NCBI GenBank assembly: GCA_037178625.1
Contig: CM074127.1
Coordinates: 558,001 to 622,000, forward strand
DNA: 64,000 nucleotides
Origin: Skeletonema tropicum
Lineage: Eukaryota; Bacillariophyta; Thalassiosirophyceae; Thalassiosirales; Thalassiosiraceae
Reading direction: 5' to 3'
The translations under genes and the position numbers were made by a program. The notes below the pieces were generated by a model that was not told where the DNA came from, did not search any database, and saw only the letters and a list, made by a program, of their open reading frames with translations. Shown here piece after piece: positions 1-10,500 of the stretch. Numbering within the stretch: the stretch's first letter is position 1; each line of letters starts with the position of its first letter.

Positions 1-434
1 ACCGTGACGTTGTGCGATTTGCCGAAACAGCACAGCTTCAAATAGTTGATCGACACGAAGACAAAAACGAGCTGTGGTATACCAAGACAGAATACAGCTC
101 AATGAAACGTAACATCATGCGAGATGTCCTCCAAGCTCGTGCTGGAGATTATTCGGATTCCGAAGAAGAGAGTGGCTTCTGGATTGGTATTGCTCATCTA
201 CTCACACCGGCCTGTATGCTCGAGGTGCAGGCTTGCAGACATCGATGCGTACTTGCAGTCCTCGCAGAGCAGGCGAGACAGGACCCTTCTGAAAGTTTGA
301 GATGGGACGATATTGCACTTGCTTCGTTAGCCGTAACAAGAAAGGCTGTATTGAGAGCGACGATGCTCGGTAGGCTTAACCAGGATTCCAATAAAGAATA
401 TTGTCACATCGAAATGTCAGTACTCTGGACATAA
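1..434 (+). CDS. 3' end of a diatom-type conserved protein (5' partial)
   Basis: The frame is open to the left edge of the window, so the start lies outside it and only the last ~144 codons are seen. The visible protein begins with a V-R-F-A-E-T segment, followed by LWYTKTEY and an acidic patch. It then has a helical region with GFWIGIAHLLTPACMLEV and a C-terminal LASLAVTRKAVLRATMLGRL stretch. This layout matches, from memory, an uncharacterised family seen repeatedly in diatom genomes. The protein at 45871-46926 has the same order of elements and is probably a paralogue. No catalytic motif, signal peptide or membrane segment is visible, and the function is unknown. The apparent GTG at position 12 is internal, not a start. 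Confidence 0.6.
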   Translation, partial: RDVVRFAETAQLQIVDRHEDKNELWYTKTEYSSMKRNIMRDVLQARAGDYSDSEEESGFWIGIAHLLTPACMLEVQACRHRCVLAVLAEQARQDPSESLRWDDIALASLAVTRKAVLRATMLGRLNQDSNKEYCHIEMSVLWT

Positions 435-1741
435 GTGAGCATCCGGAAGCCTTTTGAACATGCATGTTTCACATTTCCGGTCGAATTCAGATATCGGCGA
501 TTTAGTCGGTATTGTATTGTGCCCAATGATTCTCGCATCCTCCGCTCAACGCAATGATGCTTCACCCTTCACCGCAAATGATGGTTCACGCGTAGAAAAT
601 CAATGTAATTACAATTTTAATTTACATTATTATTGTCATCCTTATTAGTTGGGACAATATTCTCTAGGGTCATGCGCATTATCATCATAATCGCTGTACA
701 ATAACAATGATGACAGATAATAGTACAAGTTAGAATATGCAAGAGTGCTCGACGAATTGAGCTTGTATGAAAATCTCGGCTTTATATGTGTACGAAAGCC
801 ATTATCATAGCAGATACACTGCAGAAGCTTCATCTTTGTCATCTTCATTGAAGTCGAGCTCCGGCGAGATTTCCAGCCCAAATAAGAAGAGATGGGTGTT
901 AGAATAGACGATATAGGAGTTTGTCCCAGCGGTAGTCATACCGGGACCACTTACTCCTTACTGACATGTTCTAGCTCGACTCTCGACGGCACGTCGACCA
1001 ACGCTCTTGTCCCCCTTAACACAATAGAAGTAAATAGTAAAACCCCCTTTACTTTGTGGTGTTGTTCCATATAACGTACGTCTAAGCAGACGGTTGGAAC
1101 GGCATCCACTAAACACTTCTATTACCGTAATTGTAACAATGGGCTACTATCTACACAAATCCTTTATTGCTAGTGGAAAAAGTATGCAGAAGTATGCAGG
1201 GTTATTTAAGGTGGAACAGAACTAACTTCAAGTACTATTCCTAACGTACAATCGCTTTTTAGAAGGAGTTAACCTTACTATCTCATGCAATGTCAGTTCA
1301 ATGACACTATTCCGAGCGAGAAAACCGCGATAAGTTTTGGTTCTAAGCAGGAATTGGACCATTTCATTCGTCAATGAGTACTTCAAGGACACTTTTCCGA
1401 GCGAGAATCAGCGATAATAATTACTCCGAGTCACCTATGTAATCCTCTCCAGTCAAAAGTACTATGCAAATACTCTAGAGAATGAGAAAGCACTAATCTG
1501 TATTCTCATGCTAGATAGATGAATTTCATTATCTACGATATACTTTTACTTATCTTTTACTTTTACGTATTACTTGTACGACAATTCAATCTGTTTTGGT
1601 CTTGGGGGCGAGGAACCCGACAGATTTTTGGAAAATTAACACGTCACCTATGATTACAGTACCTACTGCAGACGACTTCATAACACCTGCCCACATAATT
1701 TTTCACAGAATCAAATTCTACCGTAAGCTACAGGGCACACC
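435..1741. other. Intergenic, no gene recognised
   Basis: Only short, composition-driven open frames occur here on either strand. I see no conserved motif, repeat or RNA gene. Confidence 0.4.
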
Positions 1742-2170
1742 ATGATGAAGGCCTCTCGACAACCAATCTCCGCCGTTTCCTCCTCCTATGCCAAGAGTAA
1801 GGAAGACTACTGCCGACAAAACCCCCAAGATCAAGATGTCGACAGCCCCACTGAAGAAATCCATCCCACCTTGAAAGTTGAAGACCCATTTCTCTATTAC
1901 TCAAATGACAGAGTAAGGATGAGAGAACTCCGTCTTCAAGACGTGAATGACGACTCGCCCGATCACGGATCGTCCTCTAGCTCGCTGTCAGCCCAACAGC
2001 AGTCGACGGCCACCTGTGTGAGAAAGACCAGGATAACGTTTGAGCTACACCCGCATCTGCTACTTGAAGACTTGATGGAAGACCTTTTTGATGATGTCTC
2101 CTTCGACTTTGGTGTCACTCTTGATGCATCTCTTCTTGCTGACGAGCAGGATTCGGGCGCGATGCCATGA
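1742..2170 (+). CDS. Small acidic protein of a probable diatom-specific family
   Basis: An intact 142-residue frame starts at an ATG preceded by a CACC context. It has a disordered N-terminus and then DPFLYYSNDRVRMRELRLQ near residues 47-65. After a Ser/Gln-rich linker comes RKTRITFELHPHLLLEDLM near residues 93-111, and the tail is acidic. The pairing of a DPF-Y-YSN motif with an RKTRI-FE-HP motif recalls small uncharacterised diatom proteins. That assignment is from memory, not from a search. No enzyme motif, signal peptide or membrane span is visible. It is single-exon and function is unknown. Confidence 0.6.
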   Translation: MMKASRQPISAVSSSYAKSKEDYCRQNPQDQDVDSPTEEIHPTLKVEDPFLYYSNDRVRMRELRLQDVNDDSPDHGSSSSSLSAQQQSTATCVRKTRITFELHPHLLLEDLMEDLFDDVSFDFGVTLDASLLADEQDSGAMP

Positions 2171-3040
2171 ATGGGTTGAAACAGATAATTTTGGGCTCGT
2201 ATTTGAACAAAGAAGAAGTGTAGGGATAGCTGCCGTGCAATCACGGGAAGATGGACTCGGTAGAAAGTCTGCCTCTCTATAGGACATGGTAATGGTAGAT
2301 GTATACGTATTTGTACGATAAACGCTATTTAGAAGTAACGACTTAACTTCAGTGTTTTAGAAGCGTTGCATAAGGTCCCGCTCGAATAATCTGCAAATGA
2401 AATGGAGGAGGTAGGGTGGACTACCATCTGTAACTGTAATCATCGGCCATCTATGATCGGCTGCGGTCTCAGAAAAGCGACTGCCTGCTTGAAGGCGCCG
2501 GCGATGTGTGTGGGTGACGCCTCCCACGATAGCGGCCGGACGACGGAGGGCGGAGAGTTGGCCGACATGTGGTGGTTTGATAGTGAATATGTTGACGTTG
2601 ACGGTGTTCTCGATTAAAAATTATGATCACAGCAAGCTTGCACACGGCACTTGTGGCTTGCGACAGCATTTCCCATGCATCGATGATAAATGGATGGCTG
2701 TAAGAGCTCTTCAATGCAGAGCTTTTGTACGGCATGATTGAATGAACGGCAGTAAGATGATGCTGTCGCGGCGGGCTCCTCGATTGATTTGATTGAGCTC
2801 TTTTTGTGATTTTTTGCACTTTCACTTACGTGGACTTTGTGCGGAAAGTTGAGTACCGCGAGTGACAAAAGCTATGTTCAAGTTGAACTACATCACATTT
2901 TCGAGGCACAATCTAAGTATAAGTACCGTGTAATCAGTAATCCATTCATAGTGATTCTGTCTCTGTGTAGTCAGTCCTCTCCTGCGCTAAGATGACGAGT
3001 AATAAGTACATATCATAGAGTGATTGGAAGGATAAATAGC
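2171..3040. other. Intergenic, no gene recognised
   Basis: Overlapping short frames on both strands share no recognisable motif. Nothing here is supported as coding or repeated. Confidence 0.35.
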
Positions 3041-3602
3041 CTGACATCTGAGCAAGACTAAGACGCTTAGAAGAAGGAAGATATCCACGAAGCTTTGGCT
3101 GCTGCGTACAATGCACGCTATATAAGTGTGTGTGAGAGAGATACAGAATCCAAGGCGAAAGTCTATTCTAAAGACATTGCACTGTAGCTCTAAGTAGTGT
3201 TCTAGAGCACTTCGCTTCACTTCACTTCACTGCTTGAGAGAAGTCGCGATGGCGATGGAGAAGCTGCGTTGTGGTCTCATCGTACGTCTGCCACAACATG
3301 ATATTGACATGAAGGAAAAGCACATCTTTATCTTTCATATTCATCTGGATGACTGAAGATATGTACCTAGACGGACGATGAGACCACAGCGCAACTTCTC
3401 TCATGAAGTGAAATGTAGCGAAGTACTCTAGAGCACTACTTAATATATAGAGCTACAGTGCAATGTCTTTAGAATTAGGCGTTCGCCTTGATTGGCGCCT
3501 GTATATCTCTCTTGCCGTGCATTGTACAATACGCAGCAGCCCAAGCTTCGTGAACGTGAATATCTTTCTTCTAAGCATCTTAGCCTCAGACTCAGATGTC
3601 AG
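3041..3602. repeat. Large foldback (inverted) repeat element
   Basis: Two arms of roughly 240-250 bp are imperfect reverse complements. The left arm is 3041-3290 and the right arm 3369-3602, with a loop of about 78 bp (3291-3368). The outer ends are CTGACATCTGAG (3041-3052) and CTCAGATGTCAG (3591-3602). Matching internal blocks include the GACATTGCACTGTAGCTCTA region and the GATGAGACCACA block next to the loop. It carries no coding frame, so it resembles a foldback or MITE-like non-autonomous element. No target duplication was established. Confidence 0.7.
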
Positions 3603-4460
3603 ACTCTAACTGAGGAAAGTTAACCTTCTCAACCTTTGAACCACAACCGGCCAAAGTGGATTCGAACTTGGAAGAAAGCCTCACAATGTAATTGTAGCTT
3701 GTAAGTTGAGGTTGATGATGGGATCTCCAATCCGCTGTTGAAATCTGTGGCAACCAAAGAAACTTGTTCACATGTCAAATTCATTTCCATTTGCGTACTA
3801 CCCTGCGTGCCTCAATCCAGTTGTGTCATCGTCTCGGTGGACGGACGGGATTCCGTCCTTTATCATCTTCTCTCCAATTATTGCTATTGCTGAGGCTGAG
3901 ACTGAGCGATAGGGATAGGCTGATACTGATAATGATAATGATAAATTCACCCGCCTCAAATACACTTGCATGTGTGCATCTTTTCCTCATTCGATATAAG
4001 CCGTTCCCTTCGACCTCATCTTCAAAAATTTTGCCACAGCCAGCAGCTTTTTTGTCTGCACCAGAGGCAATGTTCTAGTTCTAATCTAATGACTTCTCGT
4101 GCATCCATTGCACCCAATGCTTATGACCAAATTGATAGAGTAGGAGTGAGTAACAACTTAATACGTAGGCTTTCTCACAATCACTTGCTTGCCACTGTCA
4201 CAGCCGCATATCATGTCCAAGCTTCGGTCGAGCTTGAGCTTTTAAAAGTTGGGTTTAGTCGAGCGAAGCAGATAGACTGTGAGATTACCCGTCATTTCAC
4301 TTGAAATTCCTGTCCGTCCGCCCGTCCGCCGTTCGTGGACAAAAAAAAGAAATTGGGCAGCAAAGAAGGCGCGAATGCGAATATCCGCAAACATACCAAT
4401 GCCAAGAGAGGAGTGAAGTGAACTTTGGCAGGAAGCACGGACTGGAATGGAAGGCTTTAC
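3603..4460. other. Intergenic, no gene recognised
   Basis: Only short overlapping open frames without conserved motifs occur here. Nothing further is seen. Confidence 0.35.
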
Positions 4461-4610
4461 AGCAACAGAGCGAGTCAAAATCTAAAAGAAGAGGATTTAG
4501 ATCTAAATAGCTCTGACTACGAGAAAGAGGGTAAGAATCAGGGAAAGAATTTTCTTACCCTCAGGGTAAGAATTCTTACCCTGATTCTTACCCTGATTCT
4601 TACCCTGCAA
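4461..4610 (+). repeat. GGTAAG/TTACCC palindromic array with flanking arm, copy A
   Basis: An arm beginning CAACAGAGCGAGTCAAAATC and containing a GGATTTAGATCTAA block leads into a run of 12-bp units. The units are of the type TTACCCTGATTC and include the palindrome GGGTAAGAATTCTTACCC. The same arm and array recur in inverted orientation at 6411-6590. Together the two could be the ends of a ~2.1-kb non-autonomous element, although target duplications were not found. Confidence 0.65.
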
Positions 4611-4669
4611 ATATTTTCCCCCTTGCCTCATCGCCAACTCGTGCCTCTTGCCCCATCCACCATGACGAT

Positions 4670-4743
4670 ATGATAATATATAATATAATATATATGTAAC
4701 AGAAATGTTAAAGCACGTCTGGTGGGCCCTCAAGAGGCGACAA
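4670..4743 (-). mobile_element. 74-bp 5'-truncated LINE 3'-end insertion
   Basis: Read on the minus strand this is GTCGCCTCTTGAGGGCCC, then CCAGACGTGCTTTAACATTT and CTGTTA, then an AT-dinucleotide-rich tail. It closely matches the 3' end of the LINE-type element at 49328-52576. The direct repeats ACCATGACGAT at 4659-4669 and 4744-4754 flank it exactly, as expected for an 11-bp target-site duplication. It is a very short retrotransposition product. Confidence 0.75.
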
Positions 4744-6410
4744 ACCATGACGATGATACTTATCCCTCTGCCTTGTTGCTAGTTGCTATTTCTGACCTCT
4801 GGGACATGAACACAGTCTATTACTCGACAACCTGACACTATATGGTGACATTCGATGAGGTGATTTCCGTTCAAACCGTCTAGAACTGTCGGCATGGGTC
4901 ACCTACGCGGGCACTATGGTTACAGCGATTATCCAACGATGCAGTGGCACAACTGATGAGAATTGTGGGAATATTATAACAAAAGAGCGAGATGATGGTT
5001 CTAATACAACAATATAGTGGTTTTGATGGACATAGTGGCGTCTCGTCTCCGTGTGGTGCGGTTGAGGAGACAATCTGGTCATGAGTGGCTTGTGTCAGTT
5101 AATAATCACGTTGACGTCGTGGGAGGCATTACACCTTGAAGGGGGATGCTGATCCAGAGGCTATTGCATGCAACAATATAATTTTGAAGTGGATATACTT
5201 TCAATGGACTGCCACTGCTGTTTTCTTCTGCTGGCACCCTTTCATCATCAATCTCAATACGTACTACGGCTTCAGTGGACACAAAAGCTTACAATAAATC
5301 TGAGATATTTATCGGGTGACTTCCTACTCAGCTTTAGTAGCAGAGGCAACGTGAGTGTCGATAACTATGTCATCTCTTCGGAAGGATTCGGTAATTTCCA
5401 TTGTTATCATCCTATTTGCGGCATTCTGTATTAGAGATGAAGCATCAACCAGGAACGAATCTGTTATGAAGTAAGAGATGAATAGGGTGACAAACAAACA
5501 ACGAACAATACATGCAACCACCAGTAGACGGAATCATTTGGATCTAGGGTTGGCAAATGTTTCTTGAGAAGCACTGCACTGGAGGGTCCATGCTCCATGC
5601 GGCAACATTATCTAAGAAGGCTTGTGAGCTAGAAGAAAAGATAGTCTATTTGACGCAACCGTGATGCATGTATGTGTCTTCCTGCTGACCCATGCAACAA
5701 TACACATTAAAATGAGAAATAACACACATAATATAAAGAGATTAATAATCCTTATATTCATAATAACATTATCTTAGACGCAACCTACACACAAGCACTT
5801 GCCTTGTCTTCTACAGAGATTACAGAAGTTGATTGTTAATTCAAGGCTGCAACACTGGAAAATAAACAGCACGACGGCTTGCTCTTGAGATATAATGTGG
5901 ACTCTAGTTCATATATTAATAGTTTAGGAGAGTAATTGCAATAAAATGTGTTGCTGTGTATATTACTACCATCCTAATGAGATGCTATGTCCGCACACGA
6001 ATCTGTTCACAAAACACCCGCAAGACATCGCCTAAGTGGATCAAAATCAGATACCATGGCGTTATGAACACCCCTACCAGCCATCTATATTAATATGGTA
6101 CTGAGAGTACTACGGGGGCCTTGTGGAACGATTATTGCGTTTCCTCGTCGACGTTATTTGACACCTGCAGCAAAATAGACCAAAAATCGATGCGTTAGAT
6201 ATAGCCGCCGATACGTCTGCAGGCTCTCAATTTCATGACTTCCCGAGTACATTAACGTTTTCTACGTCAAAAACTGATCTAGATCAAAGCTTTACAATGC
6301 GTTGGAGTCCTAATTGATTGTGCTATGGCATAGCGGCCCACCATGATGGCTGTGATGCTGCTGTGATGGGTTGAAATGTTTTTGGAAAAGTTGGCGATGA
6401 AATATTTTAC
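4744..6410. other. Gene-free interval between the two inverted GGTAAG arrays
   Basis: No open frame above ~90 codons and no recognisable motif were found. It may be the interior of a non-autonomous element bounded by the inverted arrays. Confidence 0.35.
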
Positions 6411-6590
6411 CCTGACAGAGAGGGTAAGAATCAGGGTAAGAATCAGGGTAAGAATTCTTACCCTGATTCTTACCCTGCAGGGTAAGAATTCTTACCCTGA
6501 TTCTTACCCTAATTCTTACCCTTTCTCGTAGTGATCGCCAATTAGATCTAAATCCTAATGTTTTAGATTTTGACTCACTCTGTTGCAGCA
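6411..6590 (-). repeat. GGTAAG/TTACCC palindromic array with flanking arm, copy B (inverted)
   Basis: The 12-bp GGGTAAGAATCA / TTACCCTGATTC units run from about 6416 to 6523. The arm then reads outward as CTCGTAGT, TTAGATCTAAATCC and TTTTGACTCACTCTGTTG. This is copy A in reverse complement. It is followed directly by a short CAG trinucleotide run (6587-6604). Confidence 0.65.
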
Positions 6591-6724
6591 GCAGCAGCAG
6601 CAGCTATGTGCAATACTGGTGAAAAAGCAAAAGAGGAAGCAAATCTGTGTAGAAAGAGTCGGAGGTCGGAACGGACTGAAGAACACAAAAAATTATGCAC
6701 TCGTAGATAGATAATAGAAGAATA

Positions 6725-6839
6725 ATGATATAACACTACTGCAAAACATGTTCGTTATCACTTAGTGTAGATAATGTCGCCTCTTGAGGGCCCACCAGAC
6801 GTACTTTAAAAATTTCTGTTACATATAACAGAAATTTCG
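6725..6839 (+). mobile_element. 115-bp 5'-truncated LINE 3'-end insertion
   Basis: It contains GTCGCCTCTTGAGGGCCCAC, then CAGACGTACTTTAAAAATTT and CTGTTA, and ends in a small inverted repeat of the terminal CTGTTA motif. The direct repeat TAATAGAAGAATA occurs at 6712-6724 and 6840-6852, immediately flanking it. This is a 13-bp target duplication. Same family as 4670-4743 and 48634-48680. Confidence 0.75.
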
Positions 6840-6852
6840 TAATAGAAGAATA

Positions 6853-7507
6853 GAATACCATAGTGATGCACAGAAAGAGAAAGAGTGCATAGATAGGATT
6901 AAGCGTATATGCAATCGATATGAACTCACTGATGCACATCTTGATCTTGTTCCAAAGCCGCTGAGCAGCATTTCCATGCGGACTTTATAAGTACGATTCA
7001 CTTTCTGTAGCGAAGCTTTTGCACTTTGTACCTGTACACGCTCGAGATAATCTGGTACTGGAATCAGTGGTTAATACTTACACATTCAAATGTAACGTTC
7101 CATGCCTTCGCGATGACTTTCGAATACCAGACATCACTTACGCCGAACTCGGGACCGGGACTCTGTAAGATAATTAATACATCCCCGCTCTGTTCTCCGT
7201 TCGTTCGTATTTACGTCAGCATAAATAATAATCTCATAACTCAAACCATCATAATCAAAAAAGGCAATTTTGAGACCAGGGTCTAATCGAGGTCTAAACG
7301 GGGGTCTCCGCCGATTTCTGAAAATGTGGTCGCAGGCTGCACCGCTGCCACTAATTAATAAGTACACATCACGCACGCACGATATAATACCTAGTATCGA
7401 CGGAGCCCACCTTGCTGGCCACTTCTCACAAGACAATCCATCACCACTAATTACCAAACAATACATAGCCCCTCTAGATATCTAAGTAGGAGTAAATACT
7501 AATCAAG
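6853..7507. other. Upstream region of the cyclase-phosphodiesterase gene
   Basis: No coding signal is seen. The segment before 7508 presumably holds the promoter and 5' leader of the downstream gene, but I can point to no specific element. Confidence 0.35.
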
Positions 7508-10500
7508 ATGATGAAGAGTCTCAAATGGTTCGACAGCGGTGGCAACAAATCATCGAATAATGACGAAGAGGAGGAGAAGGATCATCATGATCATCCGATG
7601 ACTGTGGAATTTCCATCTCCTCCCATGGAAGACCCTCCCTATAATATTACTACTACTACTACTACTACCAGTTCCTCAGATCATCCTCATGATACAAAAT
7701 CTCCACAAACGAATACTACTACTACTACTACTACTACTACTCCATCCCGATCCTCCTCCTTGGAGGAATTGACACGCAATGCCTACTACGCCAACCCAAC
7801 TACCACTGGCCCCACCACTACGACTTATAATTTCAATAACAATGATGAGAGCAACCAACAACACGATTTACTACGACGAATCTCCGAAGTCAATTCGGAA
7901 GAAAAATCATCCACGTGCAATAATATGACGAATGATTATACGATACATTCGGAGAATAATGAGGAACCGCATAATCCATCCTCCTCCTCTGCTGCTCCAT
8001 TTCGCAATAATGATAATGATGAGGAGGATGGATCCAATTATGATTATCAACGGCAACGGGGCAACTCCATTAACATTTATGAAGAGGAGGATATTCCAAT
8101 CAACAACAACAACAACAATGAACTCAATAATAATAACAATACTGGCATGTCAGATTCAATAGCGGGCGATAGATATGGGGTAAGACCCAGCATGAGACAC
8201 TTGTCCACAGAAACAGAAAGTCAAGAGAATAATAATAATGATAGTCATCATCATCCCGTGGTACAACCAACAACAACAACAACAAGTAGTAGTTATAGAC
8301 GAAGAAAGTCTGGATCCAATAGGAATACATTCCATCGACGATCGGAGAGTGAGGTTGTATCGGCAATTAAATCAACTTCAATGGGTGGTGGTGGTGGTGG
8401 TGGGAGTGATAGTCCTAATAATGAGAGGGAAGAGGAGGGTGAGGATAGGTATGATGTTCGTGCTGCGTTTGAGAAGGAGCACAAGGGTGAGTTCGTTCTT
8501 GTTGATGTTGTTTTTGATGTATAGTTGGGGGGAGAGGGGGGAGTTTATGTATGTATCATCATTATTTGTCCATGGAAGAGAAGAGGAGTGGGGAAGACAA
8601 CTCTGTATCGATGGAATGAATCAATAATGCTATTGAGTCTTTTGACCGGGGGGAAGGTTGGATGGATGCTTGCAGTGATTCATGATACTTGCTTATTCGA
8701 ATCTCATCTTCCTTACATATTCTCCTCATCCCTTAATTTCACATTCCTACACACCCGCTATATACACTCTACTCATTTCAATCAGCAACCCGGACATACA
8801 AAGTGGTCGTAATAGTAGTCCTCGTCGCAGCAGCCGTAACCGTCACGGCAGTAGTTCACCAATTCACATCCAACGGAGAAAATCAAAATTTTCAAAAGGA
8901 ATACGACGACTATGCCGCGAAATTCATAACCAACTTTCATCATTTGGCCGTCATGAGACAATGGGCTGCGTATACTGTCGCTGCACAATTCACTGCCAAG
9001 AGTTTGGATAATTATGGACCGAGTACCAAGCCGTGGCCGAATGCGACATTGCCGGATTTTCATGATCAGGTACGAGGTGCGCTTGTGTTGGCACATGGGG
9101 TGAATATTGAATTTAGTCCATTTTTCCCGAATGATGATGTGATTCGGAGTCAGTGGGAGGCGTATGCTGTGGAGAGTGAGGTACGTTTGATATTATTATT
9201 ATGTGCAAACAAATGTATCGTGCTCACGTTATTCATTACTTTTCGGGGATCTACAACATACTTATAACAACTCATTCGGCCCTTTTCACTTTATTGTGTA
9301 TGACACACAGGAAATGGCCAGGTTTGTTCCCGAATGGGCGAAGAGTCACACTGGGGGTCATGGTGCCATGGATCATGATGCGGCAACAGATTCATTGATG
9401 TCACATGGGACGGATACAAACCATGGACATGACAACATGGGTGGAGATTCCAATGTGGAGGAAGATACAAACGCAGGTCAAGATATGGGAGAGACTGAGT
9501 CTTCGTCTTTCATGCAAACGAAGGATCCAGAATTCGACATGGGGCCAGGTATGAATGAGGCGGTGGAGTTAGCGAATGGGAAGCGCTTGCTTCGGCGAAG
9601 AATGCTCAATGAGGGCGAACACGGCATGTCTCATCAGGATGATTCCATCACTGATCATGAACATGTCGAGCAGATGGCTAATCTAAAGCCATATGATGAT
9701 GGTGGATGTGTCGGTATAAATACAGTGTATAAAGATATGCTTCCTTCATCCTGGGGGGGAACGACATCGACTCACGTGCACCCAAATCGGCCAATTAATC
9801 AAGGAATATATACCATGGACGGATACAAGTGAGTATTTCTTTTGACGGGGAAATCTCTTGACGAAGACACTGATTCCTTACTCATTTCTATTTCTTCTTT
9901 TTATGTGACTTCAATTTTCACAGTGTGGTCGACGAGACTCATGATGCTTCAGAAATGCCTTACCTTGCCCCATCATGGCAGATCTACCCACCAATCGGCA
10001 ACGAGGGAAGAGTGATGTACAACGAATATTCTGATTGTCACCGCCGGCGTGCGATAAATACCATGATTAAAACAGGTGGACCTGCAATGTCCGAGGTGTT
10101 ACTTGGGTTTGAAGGTTCTCATCATTTTTTCGATGAGCCTGCGAGTATTCTCCTGTATCCCGTACATAATCATTTTGACGAAAAGGACAGGACCATGGTT
10201 GGGTTCGTGACAGTTACATTCCATTGGCTTGGCGTGTTTTGGAACATCCTCCCTGATAATATCCGTGGAGTTGTAGCTGTTATTGAGACATCCTCGGGAC
10301 AAATGTCAAGCTTTCGAATTGATGGCAAGCGTGTAAGTGCATCAATACTTCCTTCTTTTTTATATGTGTTTCACGTCACCGCTTGCTGATATAACTTGGA
10401 CATTTTATGCATGCATCTGAAATTGCTTTCAGGGAGTCTTTACGGGTGAAGGAGATTTTCACGACAAGAAATGGGAGCATATGAGAGTTAGCTCATCTGT

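Noticed and set aside
4545..6523. GGGTAA-type arrays as telomere repeats.
   Set aside because: The unit is 12 bp and palindromic (TTACCCTGATTC), not a TTAGGG-type telomere unit.
4670..6839. The GAGGGCCCACCAGAC motifs near 4.7 and 6.8 kb as terminal inverted repeats of one DNA transposon.
   Set aside because: Each copy has its own, different flanking direct repeat, and the same sequence forms the 3' end of the LINE at 49328. Separate retrotransposition events explain them better.
8803..10389. Separate small genes at 8803, 9203 and 9925.
   Set aside because: They join in frame across GT..AG introns into the cyclase-phosphodiesterase, and their sequence forms one continuous ectodomain.
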